A stretch of 64,000 nucleotides of DNA from assembly GCF_026427595.1 (NCBI RefSeq), contig NZ_CP101527.1, positions 4,087,001 to 4,151,000 on the forward strand, given 5' to 3'. Below are positions 18,047-26,289 of the stretch, in pieces. The position numbers and the translations under genes are program-made. The notes below the pieces were generated by a model, which did no database searches, was not told the origin of the DNA, and was given only the letters and a program-made list of their open reading frames with translations. Source of the stretch: Alkalimarinus sediminis. GTDB taxonomy: Bacteria; Pseudomonadota; Gammaproteobacteria; Pseudomonadales; Oleiphilaceae. Every line of letters starts with the position of its first letter. Position 1 is the stretch's first letter.

Positions 18047-18958
18047 ATGGTTATTATTCAAATATTCATCGCCTTCCTTTTTGACAAAGTAATAGGTGAA
18101 CCCAAAAATAACCACCCACTGGTTATTTTTGGTAACTTCGCCAATAAGATTGAAGCCACAAGTAACCGCGCTCAATCGACGAGAATTGATGGTTTAACAG
18201 CACTGTTGATATGTATTTTACCTACTGTATTGGTCGTCGCAATTCTACAACTGGCAGTGTTTGATTCAGGCCTTATAGGCATACTGTTTAGCGCAGTGAC
18301 CCTCTACATCACTATTGGCTGGCAAAGTTTGTTTGAGCATACCAGCGCCATCGTAAAGCCACTACAGCAAGGTGACTTAGACGAAGCTAAGCAAAAACTA
18401 GCGATGATCGTAAGCCGAGATACCGAGACCCTTGAAGAGCAAGAGGTTGTTTCTGCCACCATCGAGACACTACTAGAAAACGGCAACGACGCTATTTTTG
18501 GCGCACTATTTTGGTTTGTTCTATTGGGGCCTGCGGGAGCAGTACTCTATCGTTTGGTTAATACACTAGATGCTATGTGGGGTTATAAAAACGAACGATT
18601 TCTTCAATTTGGCTGGGCAGCAGCACGGTTCGATGATCTGCTTAACTGGGTGCCTGCTCGACTCTGCGCCTTGAGTTATGCCTTAGCGGGTAATTATCAA
18701 TCGGCGATGCAGAGCTGGAAAACGCAAGCTCACCAATGGAAGAGCCCCAATGCAGGACCGGTAATGGCAGCCGGTGCGGGAGCACTATCCATTTCCATCG
18801 GTGGAGATGCCATTTATCATGGCCTCAAAGAAGCAAAGCCAGTATTAGGTGTGGGTGCGCGCCCGACACCACAACACATATTAGAAGCGCAATCTCTTAT
18901 CAATAAAGCGTTGTTTATTTGGTTGGCTTCCCTAACAGTTCTGTTAGTGGCCATTTGA
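18047..18958 (+). CDS. cbiB: Adenosylcobinamide-phosphate synthase
   Basis: A 303-residue integral membrane protein of the CbiB/CobD family. It joins (R)-1-amino-2-propanol phosphate to adenosylcobyric acid in late cobalamin synthesis. Conserved signs are FDKVIGEPKNNHPLVIFG at the start, SRDTETLEEQEVVSATIETLLENGNDAIFGALFW, and NAGPVMAAGAGALSISIGG. The next gene makes the aminopropanol phosphate donor, so the pair is a coherent cobalamin unit. The stop lies one base before the next start. Confidence 0.93.
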   Translation: MVIIQIFIAFLFDKVIGEPKNNHPLVIFGNFANKIEATSNRAQSTRIDGLTALLICILPTVLVVAILQLAVFDSGLIGILFSAVTLYITIGWQSLFEHTSAIVKPLQQGDLDEAKQKLAMIVSRDTETLEEQEVVSATIETLLENGNDAIFGALFWFVLLGPAGAVLYRLVNTLDAMWGYKNERFLQFGWAAARFDDLLNWVPARLCALSYALAGNYQSAMQSWKTQAHQWKSPNAGPVMAAGAGALSISIGGDAIYHGLKEAKPVLGVGARPTPQHILEAQSLINKALFIWLASLTVLLVAI

Positions 18959-18959
18959 T

Positions 18960-19985
18960 ATGTTAGCGCACGGTGGCAATTTATCTGCGGCAGCTAAAGA
19001 TTTTGGTATTCCTGAGGCTGATTGGCTCGACCTTTCAACAGGTCTTAATCCTGTTGCGTGGCAGCTGAATAGCCCTATTCCTACTGAGTACCTGACAAGA
19101 CTTCCCTACCCCGATAGCCAGCTGCAAGAGGCTGCCACTCGCTATTTCAGCACTACAAATATTTTACCTATCGCAGGTTCGCAAGCGGCCATACAAATGC
19201 TCCCCCAAATTATCAAATCCAGCACCGTCGCTGTGCCTTCAGTGGGTTATGAAGAGCATCGTTATCATTGGCACAAAAACGGTCATACACTGCAAGCCTA
19301 TAACCCCTACCAAGATGACCTCATCACCATCGCACAACAATCTCAGCCCTCGGTCATACTGGTTATCAATCCGAACAACCCGACTGCTCATCTACATAGC
19401 AGAGAGACATTACTGAAACTCTTAAACATCGTAGAAAGCTACGGGGGCCTGCTAATTGTTGATGAAGCCTTTATCGATACCCAACCCGAAAACAGCCTTT
19501 CGACTACTGAGTCTGAGTCACTCATCATTCTACGCTCTATCGGGAAGTTTTTTGGCCTGCCGGGGATTCGTACCGGCTTTGTTATCGCATGCCAACATTG
19601 GCTTGATAAAATTGAATCTGCACTCGGCCCCTGGACACTCAGTGGGCCAAGCCAATGGATAGCGACTCAATGTTTAAATGATAAGGCTTGGCAGCAGCAG
19701 GCAATGAAGTCTTTGAAAGGTCAGGCGACAGAACAAGCCGCGATGCTATCGAATGAATTAGAGCGCTTCGGTATTGGAGCAGGTAATTCAACCGATTATT
19801 TTATTTCGTTTACCATGACGAAGAATATAGCGGAGCAGATGAAAGTGCATTTTGGGAAGCAGGGGATATTAGTTCGGAGTATCGAGCTAGATACCCAACG
19901 CAGCCTATTGCGATTTGGTTTATGTGCTAACCCTGATGCAGTAGCAAAGGTTCAAAGAGCTGCGTCTAGTTTGCTATTGACCTGA
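18960..19985 (+). CDS. cobD: L-threonine-O-3-phosphate decarboxylase (aminotransferase fold)
   Basis: A 341-residue fold-type I PLP enzyme that makes aminopropanol phosphate for the cobalamin nucleotide loop. It is called CobC in Pseudomonas. The N-terminal HGGNLSAAAKDFGIP and LDLSTGLNPV are characteristic. The PLP lysine is K196 in LRSIGKFFGLPGIRTGF, and the NPNNPT motif is present. It is coupled to cbiB. The TGA stop lies inside a perfect hairpin described separately. Confidence 0.92.
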   Translation: MLAHGGNLSAAAKDFGIPEADWLDLSTGLNPVAWQLNSPIPTEYLTRLPYPDSQLQEAATRYFSTTNILPIAGSQAAIQMLPQIIKSSTVAVPSVGYEEHRYHWHKNGHTLQAYNPYQDDLITIAQQSQPSVILVINPNNPTAHLHSRETLLKLLNIVESYGGLLIVDEAFIDTQPENSLSTTESESLIILRSIGKFFGLPGIRTGFVIACQHWLDKIESALGPWTLSGPSQWIATQCLNDKAWQQQAMKSLKGQATEQAAMLSNELERFGIGAGNSTDYFISFTMTKNIAEQMKVHFGKQGILVRSIELDTQRSLLRFGLCANPDAVAKVQRAASSLLLT

Positions 19986-20034
19986 ATAGAACTATAGGGT
20001 GCGCCATGCGCACCCTATAGTTCTATTCAGGTCA
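19978..20034. terminator. Perfect 27-bp stem hairpin between convergent genes
   Basis: The arms at 19978-20004 and 20008-20034 are exact inverted complements around a 3-base loop (CAT). The hairpin covers the cobD stop codon and ends 6 bases before the stop of the convergent glutaredoxin gene. A shared bidirectional terminator is likely by position. However, there is no long T-tract on either side and the stem is much longer than usual, so another role is possible. Confidence 0.65.
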
Positions 20035-20040
20035 TTAATA

Positions 20041-20412
20041 TTAAGCGGTCTGCGCGATATTCTGCTCAAGAAAGTTAATAATATCTGACGACTCATACAT
20101 CCAGCGAGTCTCACCGTTTTCTTCAATTCTCAAGCAAGGCACTTTAAGCTTGCCGCCTTGCTCTAATAGCTCTGATTTATAAGTTTCATTGCGCTTGGCA
20201 TCACGAATCTCTACCTTGAGTGAATTACGCTTCATCGCACGGCGTACTTTTACACAAAACGGGCAGGCTTCGTATTGATAAAGTGACAGATTAGCTGTTT
20301 TTGCATCAACTGCACTCTGGTCTTCTGCAGACCTTTTTATGCCTCTAGGGGTAAATAACCAGTTCAAGGTTAAAATCAAACGCCCAAGAATCCAACGAAC
20401 AACTGCCATCTC
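20041..20412 (-). CDS. Glutaredoxin-like protein with N-terminal membrane segment
   Basis: About 123 residues. A hydrophobic N-terminus (MAVVRWILGRLILTLNWLF) is followed by a thioredoxin-fold domain with the active-site motif CPFC (YEACPFCVKVRRAMKR). The cis-proline region is KVPCLRI, and the C-terminal MYESSDIINFLEQ is typical of GST/glutaredoxin N-domains. The start at 20412 has GGAG 8 bases upstream. It probably reduces disulfides or glutathione mixed disulfides at the cytoplasmic membrane face. Confidence 0.82.
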   Translation of the reverse strand, partial: EMAVVRWILGRLILTLNWLFTPRGIKRSAEDQSAVDAKTANLSLYQYEACPFCVKVRRAMKRNSLKVEIRDAKRNETYKSELLEQGGKLKVPCLRIEENGETRWMYESSDIINFLEQNIAQTA

Positions 20413-20620
20413 GTACTCTCCAAAAATCAAACACTAGCAGGCTAGGAACTCCCATGCCTGAAAAGGCCGGCATTCTATCACAACCTAACCCTCGCAATTC
20501 AAGAATCTGAACAATATTTAATCATCTTTAACACGTATTGAATTGACTTTGCCCTCTTTAACTCTAAACTTCCGCCCCTATCTATCAAACTCCGATAAAC
20601 ATGATGACACAATACCGTAT

Positions 20621-21421
20621 ATGAACACCGACAACCTGCAAAAGTCCTTTCTTAAAATAAGGAGTAACAAGGCCTTTGAGCTTTTTGTTATCTTTATTAT
20701 TGTTTTCTCTGCGCTGGTTATTGGCGCCAAGACCTATGATATTCCTGAGAATGTATTAACCGTTATCAGTTGGTTAGATCACTTCATCACACTGGTGTTT
20801 CTCGTTGAAATTATCATCCGCTATTTGGGTGAGGAGCATAAGCGAGACTTCTTCAAACATGGTTGGAATATTTTTGACACCCTGATAGTGGTTGTTAGCC
20901 TGGTACCCATCGAAAACAGCGAAATGGCACTGGTAGGCCGACTTGTTCGTATTTTTAGGGTGCTCAGAATGGTCTCGATTATTCCTGAGCTACGCTTGCT
21001 ATTAAATTCACTGATGAAGGCAATGCCACAGCTCGGCTACGTCATTCTGCTGATGTTTATTATTTTCTATATCTATGCCGCTATTGGGAGCACTTTTTTT
21101 GCCAACATCAACCCTACACTGTGGGGAGACATATCGATCTCGATGCTGACCTTATTTAGGGTGATGACATTTGAAGACTGGACCGACGTTATGTACGAGA
21201 CCATGACGGTTTACTCATTTAGTTGGGCCTATTACCTCACATTTATCTTCTTTACCGCATTTGCGTTTCTTAATATGGTCATTGGTATTGTGGTAAGCGT
21301 ATTAGAAGATGAGCATGCTAAACAGAAGGCTGAACAAGACAAGGCGGACGGTAAACATACGATCGAAGACCTCCATCAACAGCTAGAAGAGCTAAAAGCG
21401 CTCATTAAGCAGCAAAAATAG
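20621..21421 (+). CDS. Single-repeat voltage-gated cation channel (BacNav/CaV-like)
   Basis: About 266 residues with six membrane helices, working as a tetramer. S4 carries arginines every third residue (RLVRIFRVLRMV). The pore loop reads LFRVMTFEDWTDVMYE. In NavAb numbering the filter would be TFEDWTD. Aspartates stand where NavAb has S178 and M181, positions whose change to Asp makes that channel calcium-permeable. A polar C-terminal coiled coil (EDEHAKQKAEQDKADGKH onward) is also family-typical. The start at 20621 lacks a clear Shine-Dalgarno; the frame is open from TTG 20543. Confidence 0.82.
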   Translation: MNTDNLQKSFLKIRSNKAFELFVIFIIVFSALVIGAKTYDIPENVLTVISWLDHFITLVFLVEIIIRYLGEEHKRDFFKHGWNIFDTLIVVVSLVPIENSEMALVGRLVRIFRVLRMVSIIPELRLLLNSLMKAMPQLGYVILLMFIIFYIYAAIGSTFFANINPTLWGDISISMLTLFRVMTFEDWTDVMYETMTVYSFSWAYYLTFIFFTAFAFLNMVIGIVVSVLEDEHAKQKAEQDKADGKHTIEDLHQQLEELKALIKQQK

Positions 21422-21533
21422 CCACTAGTTCATACTAAAATCAGGCGTGGAAACTTCTCCCGCCTGATTGACCCCTATTCAACGTATCCCTTACAATTCA
21501 AATCTTCTGAAGCCACTCAGCCATTGATGCCTT

Positions 21534-24002
21534 ATGAAGACTCGCCAACTTACTCGCTACTGCCTTTTAATAGTTATTACTGCCATTGTCGTAGCGGGGT
21601 GTGCCAGTGGCTATACCACTGACTATGACTCACTCTATGGCGAGGCAGAAGTAAAAGAGCGCAATATCGGTTGGAGTGAGTTTCAAGGTCGCGCTCAACA
21701 AGGGCATGTTTCATTTATTAAAGATGTTAAACCGATACTCGATTCTCGTTGCATAGCCTGCCACGCCTGTAATGATGCCCCCTGCCAACAAAAACTAACC
21801 TCCTATGAAGGGATAGACCGTGGCGCGAGTAAAACACTGGTTTATGATGGTGCACGACTCACAGCAGAAGAGCCTACTCGACTATTTGTCGATGCAAAAA
21901 CCACAGAAGAGTGGCGAGATAAAGGGTTCTATCCGGTACTGAATGAGCGTATCGAAAGTGCAGAGGCAGACCTTATGGGCTCGCTGCTGTTTCGTGTACT
22001 CAATCAGAAGTTTATCAATCCACTGTCAGATCATGGCGGATCACCTCAACCTCTCCCCAAGACCTTTGATTTCAGTCTTGATCGAAGCCAAGAGTGCCCA
22101 ACCATTGAAGAGTTTGATTACTATGAGGAGCAGTACCCGCTCTGGGGTATGCCATTTGGTTTGCCAGGTCTAACCACTCAGGAGTTTTCAACCATAAGTC
22201 GATGGCTAGCTGAAGGGGCTAAATTTGACCCACTACCGCCCATTTCAAAGCCAGCACAGGAAGCAGTCAGCCAGTGGGAGTCATTTTTAAATGGCGCTTC
22301 ACTCAAGCAACAGCTCACCTCACGTTATATTTATGAGCATCTTTTCTTGGGCCACCTGCATTTCGAAAAAGGCGCTGAACGTGAATTTTTTAAATTAGTA
22401 CGGTCTTATACCCCACCCGGTGAAGCGATTGACGAGATCGCCACTGTACGCCCTTATGATGACCCCGAGACTGACCGAGTTTACTACCGTTTGCGCCCAA
22501 TAAAATCGACCATCGTCGACAAAACACATTTGGTATATACACTAAACGACCAACGAATGGAGCGCTTTAAGACCCTATTTTTAGAGCCTGATTATAATGT
22601 TGAGTCGTTGCCCTCTTATGATCCAGAAAAGGCGTCCAATCCGTTTATTACATTTGCTGCGATACCCGCAAATTCAAGGTATCAATTCTTACTGGATGAG
22701 GCACAGTACTTTATAGGTGGCTTTATCAAAAGCCCCGTTTGTCGCGGCCAAATAGCATTAAATGTTATTGATGATCAGTTTTGGGCACTATTTCTCGACC
22801 CAGAAAAAGATAGCATCAGCAATGACACCGCGTTTATCGCCCAACAAGCAAAGAATTTAAAACTACCAGCCGCTAGCGAAGATACATTAAGACCGACAGA
22901 TATTTGGTTTAGATTTGCCCGAGCCCAAAAGAACTATCGTGAGGCTAAAAACAATTACTTAGATGCCCAGTACGAAAATGGTAATGAAAATAGCCTCAAT
23001 AGCCTTTGGAATGGCAGTAACCAACATTTAAAAGATGCCAACAACAACCCAATTGCCAATGACAATGCGGCACTCACCATATTCCGTCATTTTGATAGCG
23101 CAACCGTTGTAAAAGGTCTTATAGGCAGTCAGCCCAAAACCGTATGGGTACTCGACTACCCCATTTTTGAGCGTATTCACTATCTTTTAGTTGCCGGATT
23201 TAACGTATATGGCAATGTTGGCCACCAGCTGTCAACTCGGCTCTATATGGACTATTTAAGAATGGAGTCAGAGAATAACTTTCTTGACTTTTTGCCCTCA
23301 TCTCAACGCAAATTGATTCGAGATAGTTGGTATAAAGGGGCAGGCTCTAACATGATAAGCTACTTCGACAAACCCCTTATTGGTGAAGAGCGTGAAACAC
23401 GTATTAGCTATAAAACAGCCGATAGTAAAACTGAGCTACTAGGTTATATTCATGAACATCTTGCGAGCCTAAAGCTCTCAGACCCTATTAACCGTTGTAC
23501 TGATAAACCTTGCGCACCTAAAAACGCCTCCAGCGTTGAACAACGTATTTTCCCTGAAATTCAAAGATTAGCTAGCATTACAGGCACCCAACTTAAGCCT
23601 ATTCCAGATCTTGCGTATCTTAGAGTCATCCCCTCTGGCGAAAAAGAGTCGCCGGTTAGCTACTCGCTAATACACAACCGGGCGCACACCAATATCTCAT
23701 ACATCTTTAATGAAGACGCAAGGCTAGAACCAGAAAACGATACTCTGACCGTAACCTCTCGTTATATAGGCAGCTATCCAAACTTCTACTTTAACGTGCA
23801 TGAAAACCAACTATCAGAGTTTATTGATCAACTGAAATCAATAGAAACGCCTGAAGATGAGTCTGCATTTATTCAACGTTTCGGTGTTCGACGAGCAGAC
23901 ACGAAGTTCTGGGCAATTAACGACTGGTTTAACGAAGACTATTTAAAACAAGAACCGATCAACGCAGGCTGGTTCGACCTGAATCGTTACGAGAACAGGT
24001 AA
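21534..24002 (+). CDS. cti: Fatty acid cis/trans isomerase
   Basis: An 822-residue periplasmic heme enzyme that converts cis unsaturated fatty acids of membrane lipids to trans, a rapid response to solvents and heat. The N-terminus has a lipobox-like VAGC (C23). The heme-binding motif C73IACH77 lies in ILDSRCIACHACNDAPCQ, typical of Cti. The length agrees with Pseudomonas and Vibrio Cti. A solvent-stress role suits a genome with alkane oxidation genes. A terminator follows directly. Confidence 0.93.
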   Translation: MKTRQLTRYCLLIVITAIVVAGCASGYTTDYDSLYGEAEVKERNIGWSEFQGRAQQGHVSFIKDVKPILDSRCIACHACNDAPCQQKLTSYEGIDRGASKTLVYDGARLTAEEPTRLFVDAKTTEEWRDKGFYPVLNERIESAEADLMGSLLFRVLNQKFINPLSDHGGSPQPLPKTFDFSLDRSQECPTIEEFDYYEEQYPLWGMPFGLPGLTTQEFSTISRWLAEGAKFDPLPPISKPAQEAVSQWESFLNGASLKQQLTSRYIYEHLFLGHLHFEKGAEREFFKLVRSYTPPGEAIDEIATVRPYDDPETDRVYYRLRPIKSTIVDKTHLVYTLNDQRMERFKTLFLEPDYNVESLPSYDPEKASNPFITFAAIPANSRYQFLLDEAQYFIGGFIKSPVCRGQIALNVIDDQFWALFLDPEKDSISNDTAFIAQQAKNLKLPAASEDTLRPTDIWFRFARAQKNYREAKNNYLDAQYENGNENSLNSLWNGSNQHLKDANNNPIANDNAALTIFRHFDSATVVKGLIGSQPKTVWVLDYPIFERIHYLLVAGFNVYGNVGHQLSTRLYMDYLRMESENNFLDFLPSSQRKLIRDSWYKGAGSNMISYFDKPLIGEERETRISYKTADSKTELLGYIHEHLASLKLSDPINRCTDKPCAPKNASSVEQRIFPEIQRLASITGTQLKPIPDLAYLRVIPSGEKESPVSYSLIHNRAHTNISYIFNEDARLEPENDTLTVTSRYIGSYPNFYFNVHENQLSEFIDQLKSIETPEDESAFIQRFGVRRADTKFWAINDWFNEDYLKQEPINAGWFDLNRYENR

Positions 24003-24005
24003 AAA

Positions 24006-24028
24006 AGGCAGGTCAGCCTGCCTTCTTC
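24006..24028. terminator. Bidirectional intrinsic terminator
   Basis: AAGGCAGG, loop TCAG, CCTGCCTT forms an 8-bp stem. It is followed by CTTCTT on the plus strand and by a TTTT run on the minus strand. It lies between the convergent cti and Yip1 genes. Confidence 0.8.
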
Positions 24029-24073
24029 ATAAACAGTATGGTTTGTAGGTCGGGTAGTCAGTTAAGGGTTAGC

Positions 24074-24676
24074 TTAGCTGACATATACTGGGCCAACACC
24101 GATACTCCATACAATCACACTTATCGCTAACAAGCCTACCAACATGACTAAACCAACTGTTAAGACCGATGTGGCAAACATAAAACCACGCTCTTCAGGA
24201 ATTTTCATCAAAATAGGTAAGCCTTCATACAGAAGGTAAACGGAGTAAGCCACCGCAGCAACCCCCACCAACATATTCAGCCATAACACAGGGTAAGCAG
24301 CTACTATACCCATAATTAACATAGGCGTTGCCGTGTATGCAGCAAGAATAACCCCATTATGCTCATGTTCACCAACACCATAGGTCGTTGCAAAAAAATC
24401 AATGGCTCGACCAATACCATATATACCCACTAGTGTCGCAAGATAGAACAAAGCACATAACTGCAATGCACTGCCTGACGTTAGTTTAACAACCTCACCT
24501 CCTCCTATCTGCCAACCCACTTGTGCAGTGCCATAATAAGCCGCTGCAGCGGGTAAAAATGCTAAAATAAAGACGTGAGAGAGGTAGAGTTTACTGACAG
24601 ACTCATGCTCTTCACGGATTGCTTCCCACTCTTGATCGGGATGGGTCAATAGCCCAACAGTATGTCCAAAGCTCAT
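24074..24676 (-). CDS. Yip1 family inner-membrane protein
   Basis: A 200-residue protein with five predicted helices. The opening LLTHPDQEWEAIREEHESV and the early PAAAAYYG segment are typical of the Yip1/DUF1282 (YohC-like) family. The function of bacterial members is unknown. It converges on cti, with a shared terminator. Confidence 0.82.
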   Translation of the reverse strand: MSFGHTVGLLTHPDQEWEAIREEHESVSKLYLSHVFILAFLPAAAAYYGTAQVGWQIGGGEVVKLTSGSALQLCALFYLATLVGIYGIGRAIDFFATTYGVGEHEHNGVILAAYTATPMLIMGIVAAYPVLWLNMLVGVAAVAYSVYLLYEGLPILMKIPEERGFMFATSVLTVGLVMLVGLLAISVIVWSIGVGPVYVS

Positions 24677-24935
24677 AAACTCACTTCCTCTATCTATTGT
24701 TTTTATAAAGGTACCTTCTTAGTCTTGAGAACTTGAGCGTTTTAGTCAAGAAATTGGTTAAATTATGATCGTTTAAAAAACACCCCCTTTATCGTTAAAG
24801 GTGATAAAGGGTATTTCATTACTAACAGGGCAGCTAATCTGCGCAGGCAGGCGCAGCAAAATAACCAGCAGTAACCAAAACCTCTCACGCTGCCTTATAA
24901 TGCAGATTGCAGTCGAACGTTACACTAGGAGCACC

Positions 24936-25910
24936 ATGTCACCATTTGGCCACTATCTCGTTTTTATTTTGTTACTTTCAACCTCTGTGTCTAACGTGTT
25001 CGCCAGCAGTTATGACAACGCCAAGCCACTAAAACTTGAGCAACACTGGGCTCTTTCGGGTGTTGAAAACCTGCAACCCTCTGGGCTATCGGTCTGCGGC
25101 GCTAAGCTCATCATGGTATCCGACCGTCATAGCGATAAAATATTCTCTATTCCTCTCTCAAATAAGCCGACTACTGAGGTCGAAACCTATAGAACACTCT
25201 CACCTTTTACCGATCTGCCTGAGCAAATAAGATGGCAAGAGCGGTTAATGGACTGGGGACTGCGTTGGACTCAAAAACGTTTTGACTGGGAGGGTATACA
25301 CTGCAATCCTGACGGGACTATCTTTTTGGCCAGTGAGTCACTATCTGCAGTCGCCACAGTAGAGCCGGATGGAAGCTCTCGCTGGATAACACCAAGCTTT
25401 ATCAATCAATTGCGAACGCATACATTTGCGTCAAGCCTAAACACTGGGTTTGAAGGCATTGCAGCCGATGAACAGCAGCTATACCTGGCAATAGAGCGAG
25501 AGCCGAGAGGATTGCTAAGCGTCTCCATGCTCACTCTGCCACCCCGCATTGATAACCTTAAAATAGTCGATCAAGAAGGTGTGATAAGCCCATTAAGCGC
25601 CGACTTTACCGGGCTGTGGTTGGAGAAACCTAGCGGCCAACCAGTCAAGATCTACACCCTTGAACGAAACTATTTCAGAGTATGTCGACGCCACTATGAC
25701 ACTTGGGAAATTGAGGTGTGTTGGCGTTATCGTGACACCGAAAAATCAACAGCGTTTAGGTTTGAGAGTGATCACTTCGGTTTGGCCGAGGGCATTGCCC
25801 GCTTGGGCGACGCTGTCTATATTGTACTGGATAATAATGACCAGCCAAGACGCCTTAACAGCAGCCGTAACCCTCTGTTATTTAAGTTTAAACGCCCTGA
25901 TAACTGGTAG
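24936..25910 (+). CDS. Exported phytase-like/esterase-like propeller protein
   Basis: About 324 residues. The start at 24936 has AGGAG 5 bases upstream and gives a signal peptide, MSPFGHYLVFILLLSTSVSNVFA. The mature part contains WEGIHCNPDGTIFLASES and TGFEGIAADEQQLYLAIEREPRGLL, a pattern of the esterase-like phytase family (PF13449). Near the C-terminus FGLAEGIARLGDAVYIVLDNND is also typical. The substrate is unknown. Confidence 0.72.
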   Translation: MSPFGHYLVFILLLSTSVSNVFASSYDNAKPLKLEQHWALSGVENLQPSGLSVCGAKLIMVSDRHSDKIFSIPLSNKPTTEVETYRTLSPFTDLPEQIRWQERLMDWGLRWTQKRFDWEGIHCNPDGTIFLASESLSAVATVEPDGSSRWITPSFINQLRTHTFASSLNTGFEGIAADEQQLYLAIEREPRGLLSVSMLTLPPRIDNLKIVDQEGVISPLSADFTGLWLEKPSGQPVKIYTLERNYFRVCRRHYDTWEIEVCWRYRDTEKSTAFRFESDHFGLAEGIARLGDAVYIVLDNNDQPRRLNSSRNPLLFKFKRPDNW

Positions 25911-26289
25911 TTTCAGCTCTTTCAGCAGAACACAGTTAAACACCGTTTGAGTGGGCTTAAGGTAACAATTAATACTAAAAATATACGTTTTTACGCCCTT
26001 AATACGCCCTATGGACGATTACAGTACGCCCCACCGCCTTTTAATATAAACACATCTTTTGATAAGAGAGAAATGACCTAAACCTTCAGGCCGTTTAGTT
26101 CGGTTCTTTCTACAATTTTGAATAAGGGCCTCCCTACACTATTAGCCCTATCGTATAGCGGTAATAAGACTAACGTTCGGCGTCTTATTACCGCTTTTTT
26201 TTGTTTATAACGTCTCGTATCTTTAAATTCCTAATAACGCTAGCCATTGCTATACTCAATAAACATATATACCCCTTATTGAGTTGTAG
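25911..26289. other. Intergenic region holding a possible small transcript
   Basis: No protein gene was recognised. The region between about 26040 and 26156 leads into a strong terminator (26157-26202). That terminator is 250 bases past the preceding gene and upstream of the kinase start. It could end a small RNA or a long 3' UTR, or it could be a leader attenuator of the kinase gene. Confidence 0.45.
26157..26202 (+). terminator. Strong intrinsic terminator
   Basis: AGCGGTAATAAGAC and its exact complement GTCTTATTACCGCT form a 14-bp stem around an 11-base loop. Seven Ts follow. The form is that of a rho-independent terminator on the plus strand. Confidence 0.85.
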
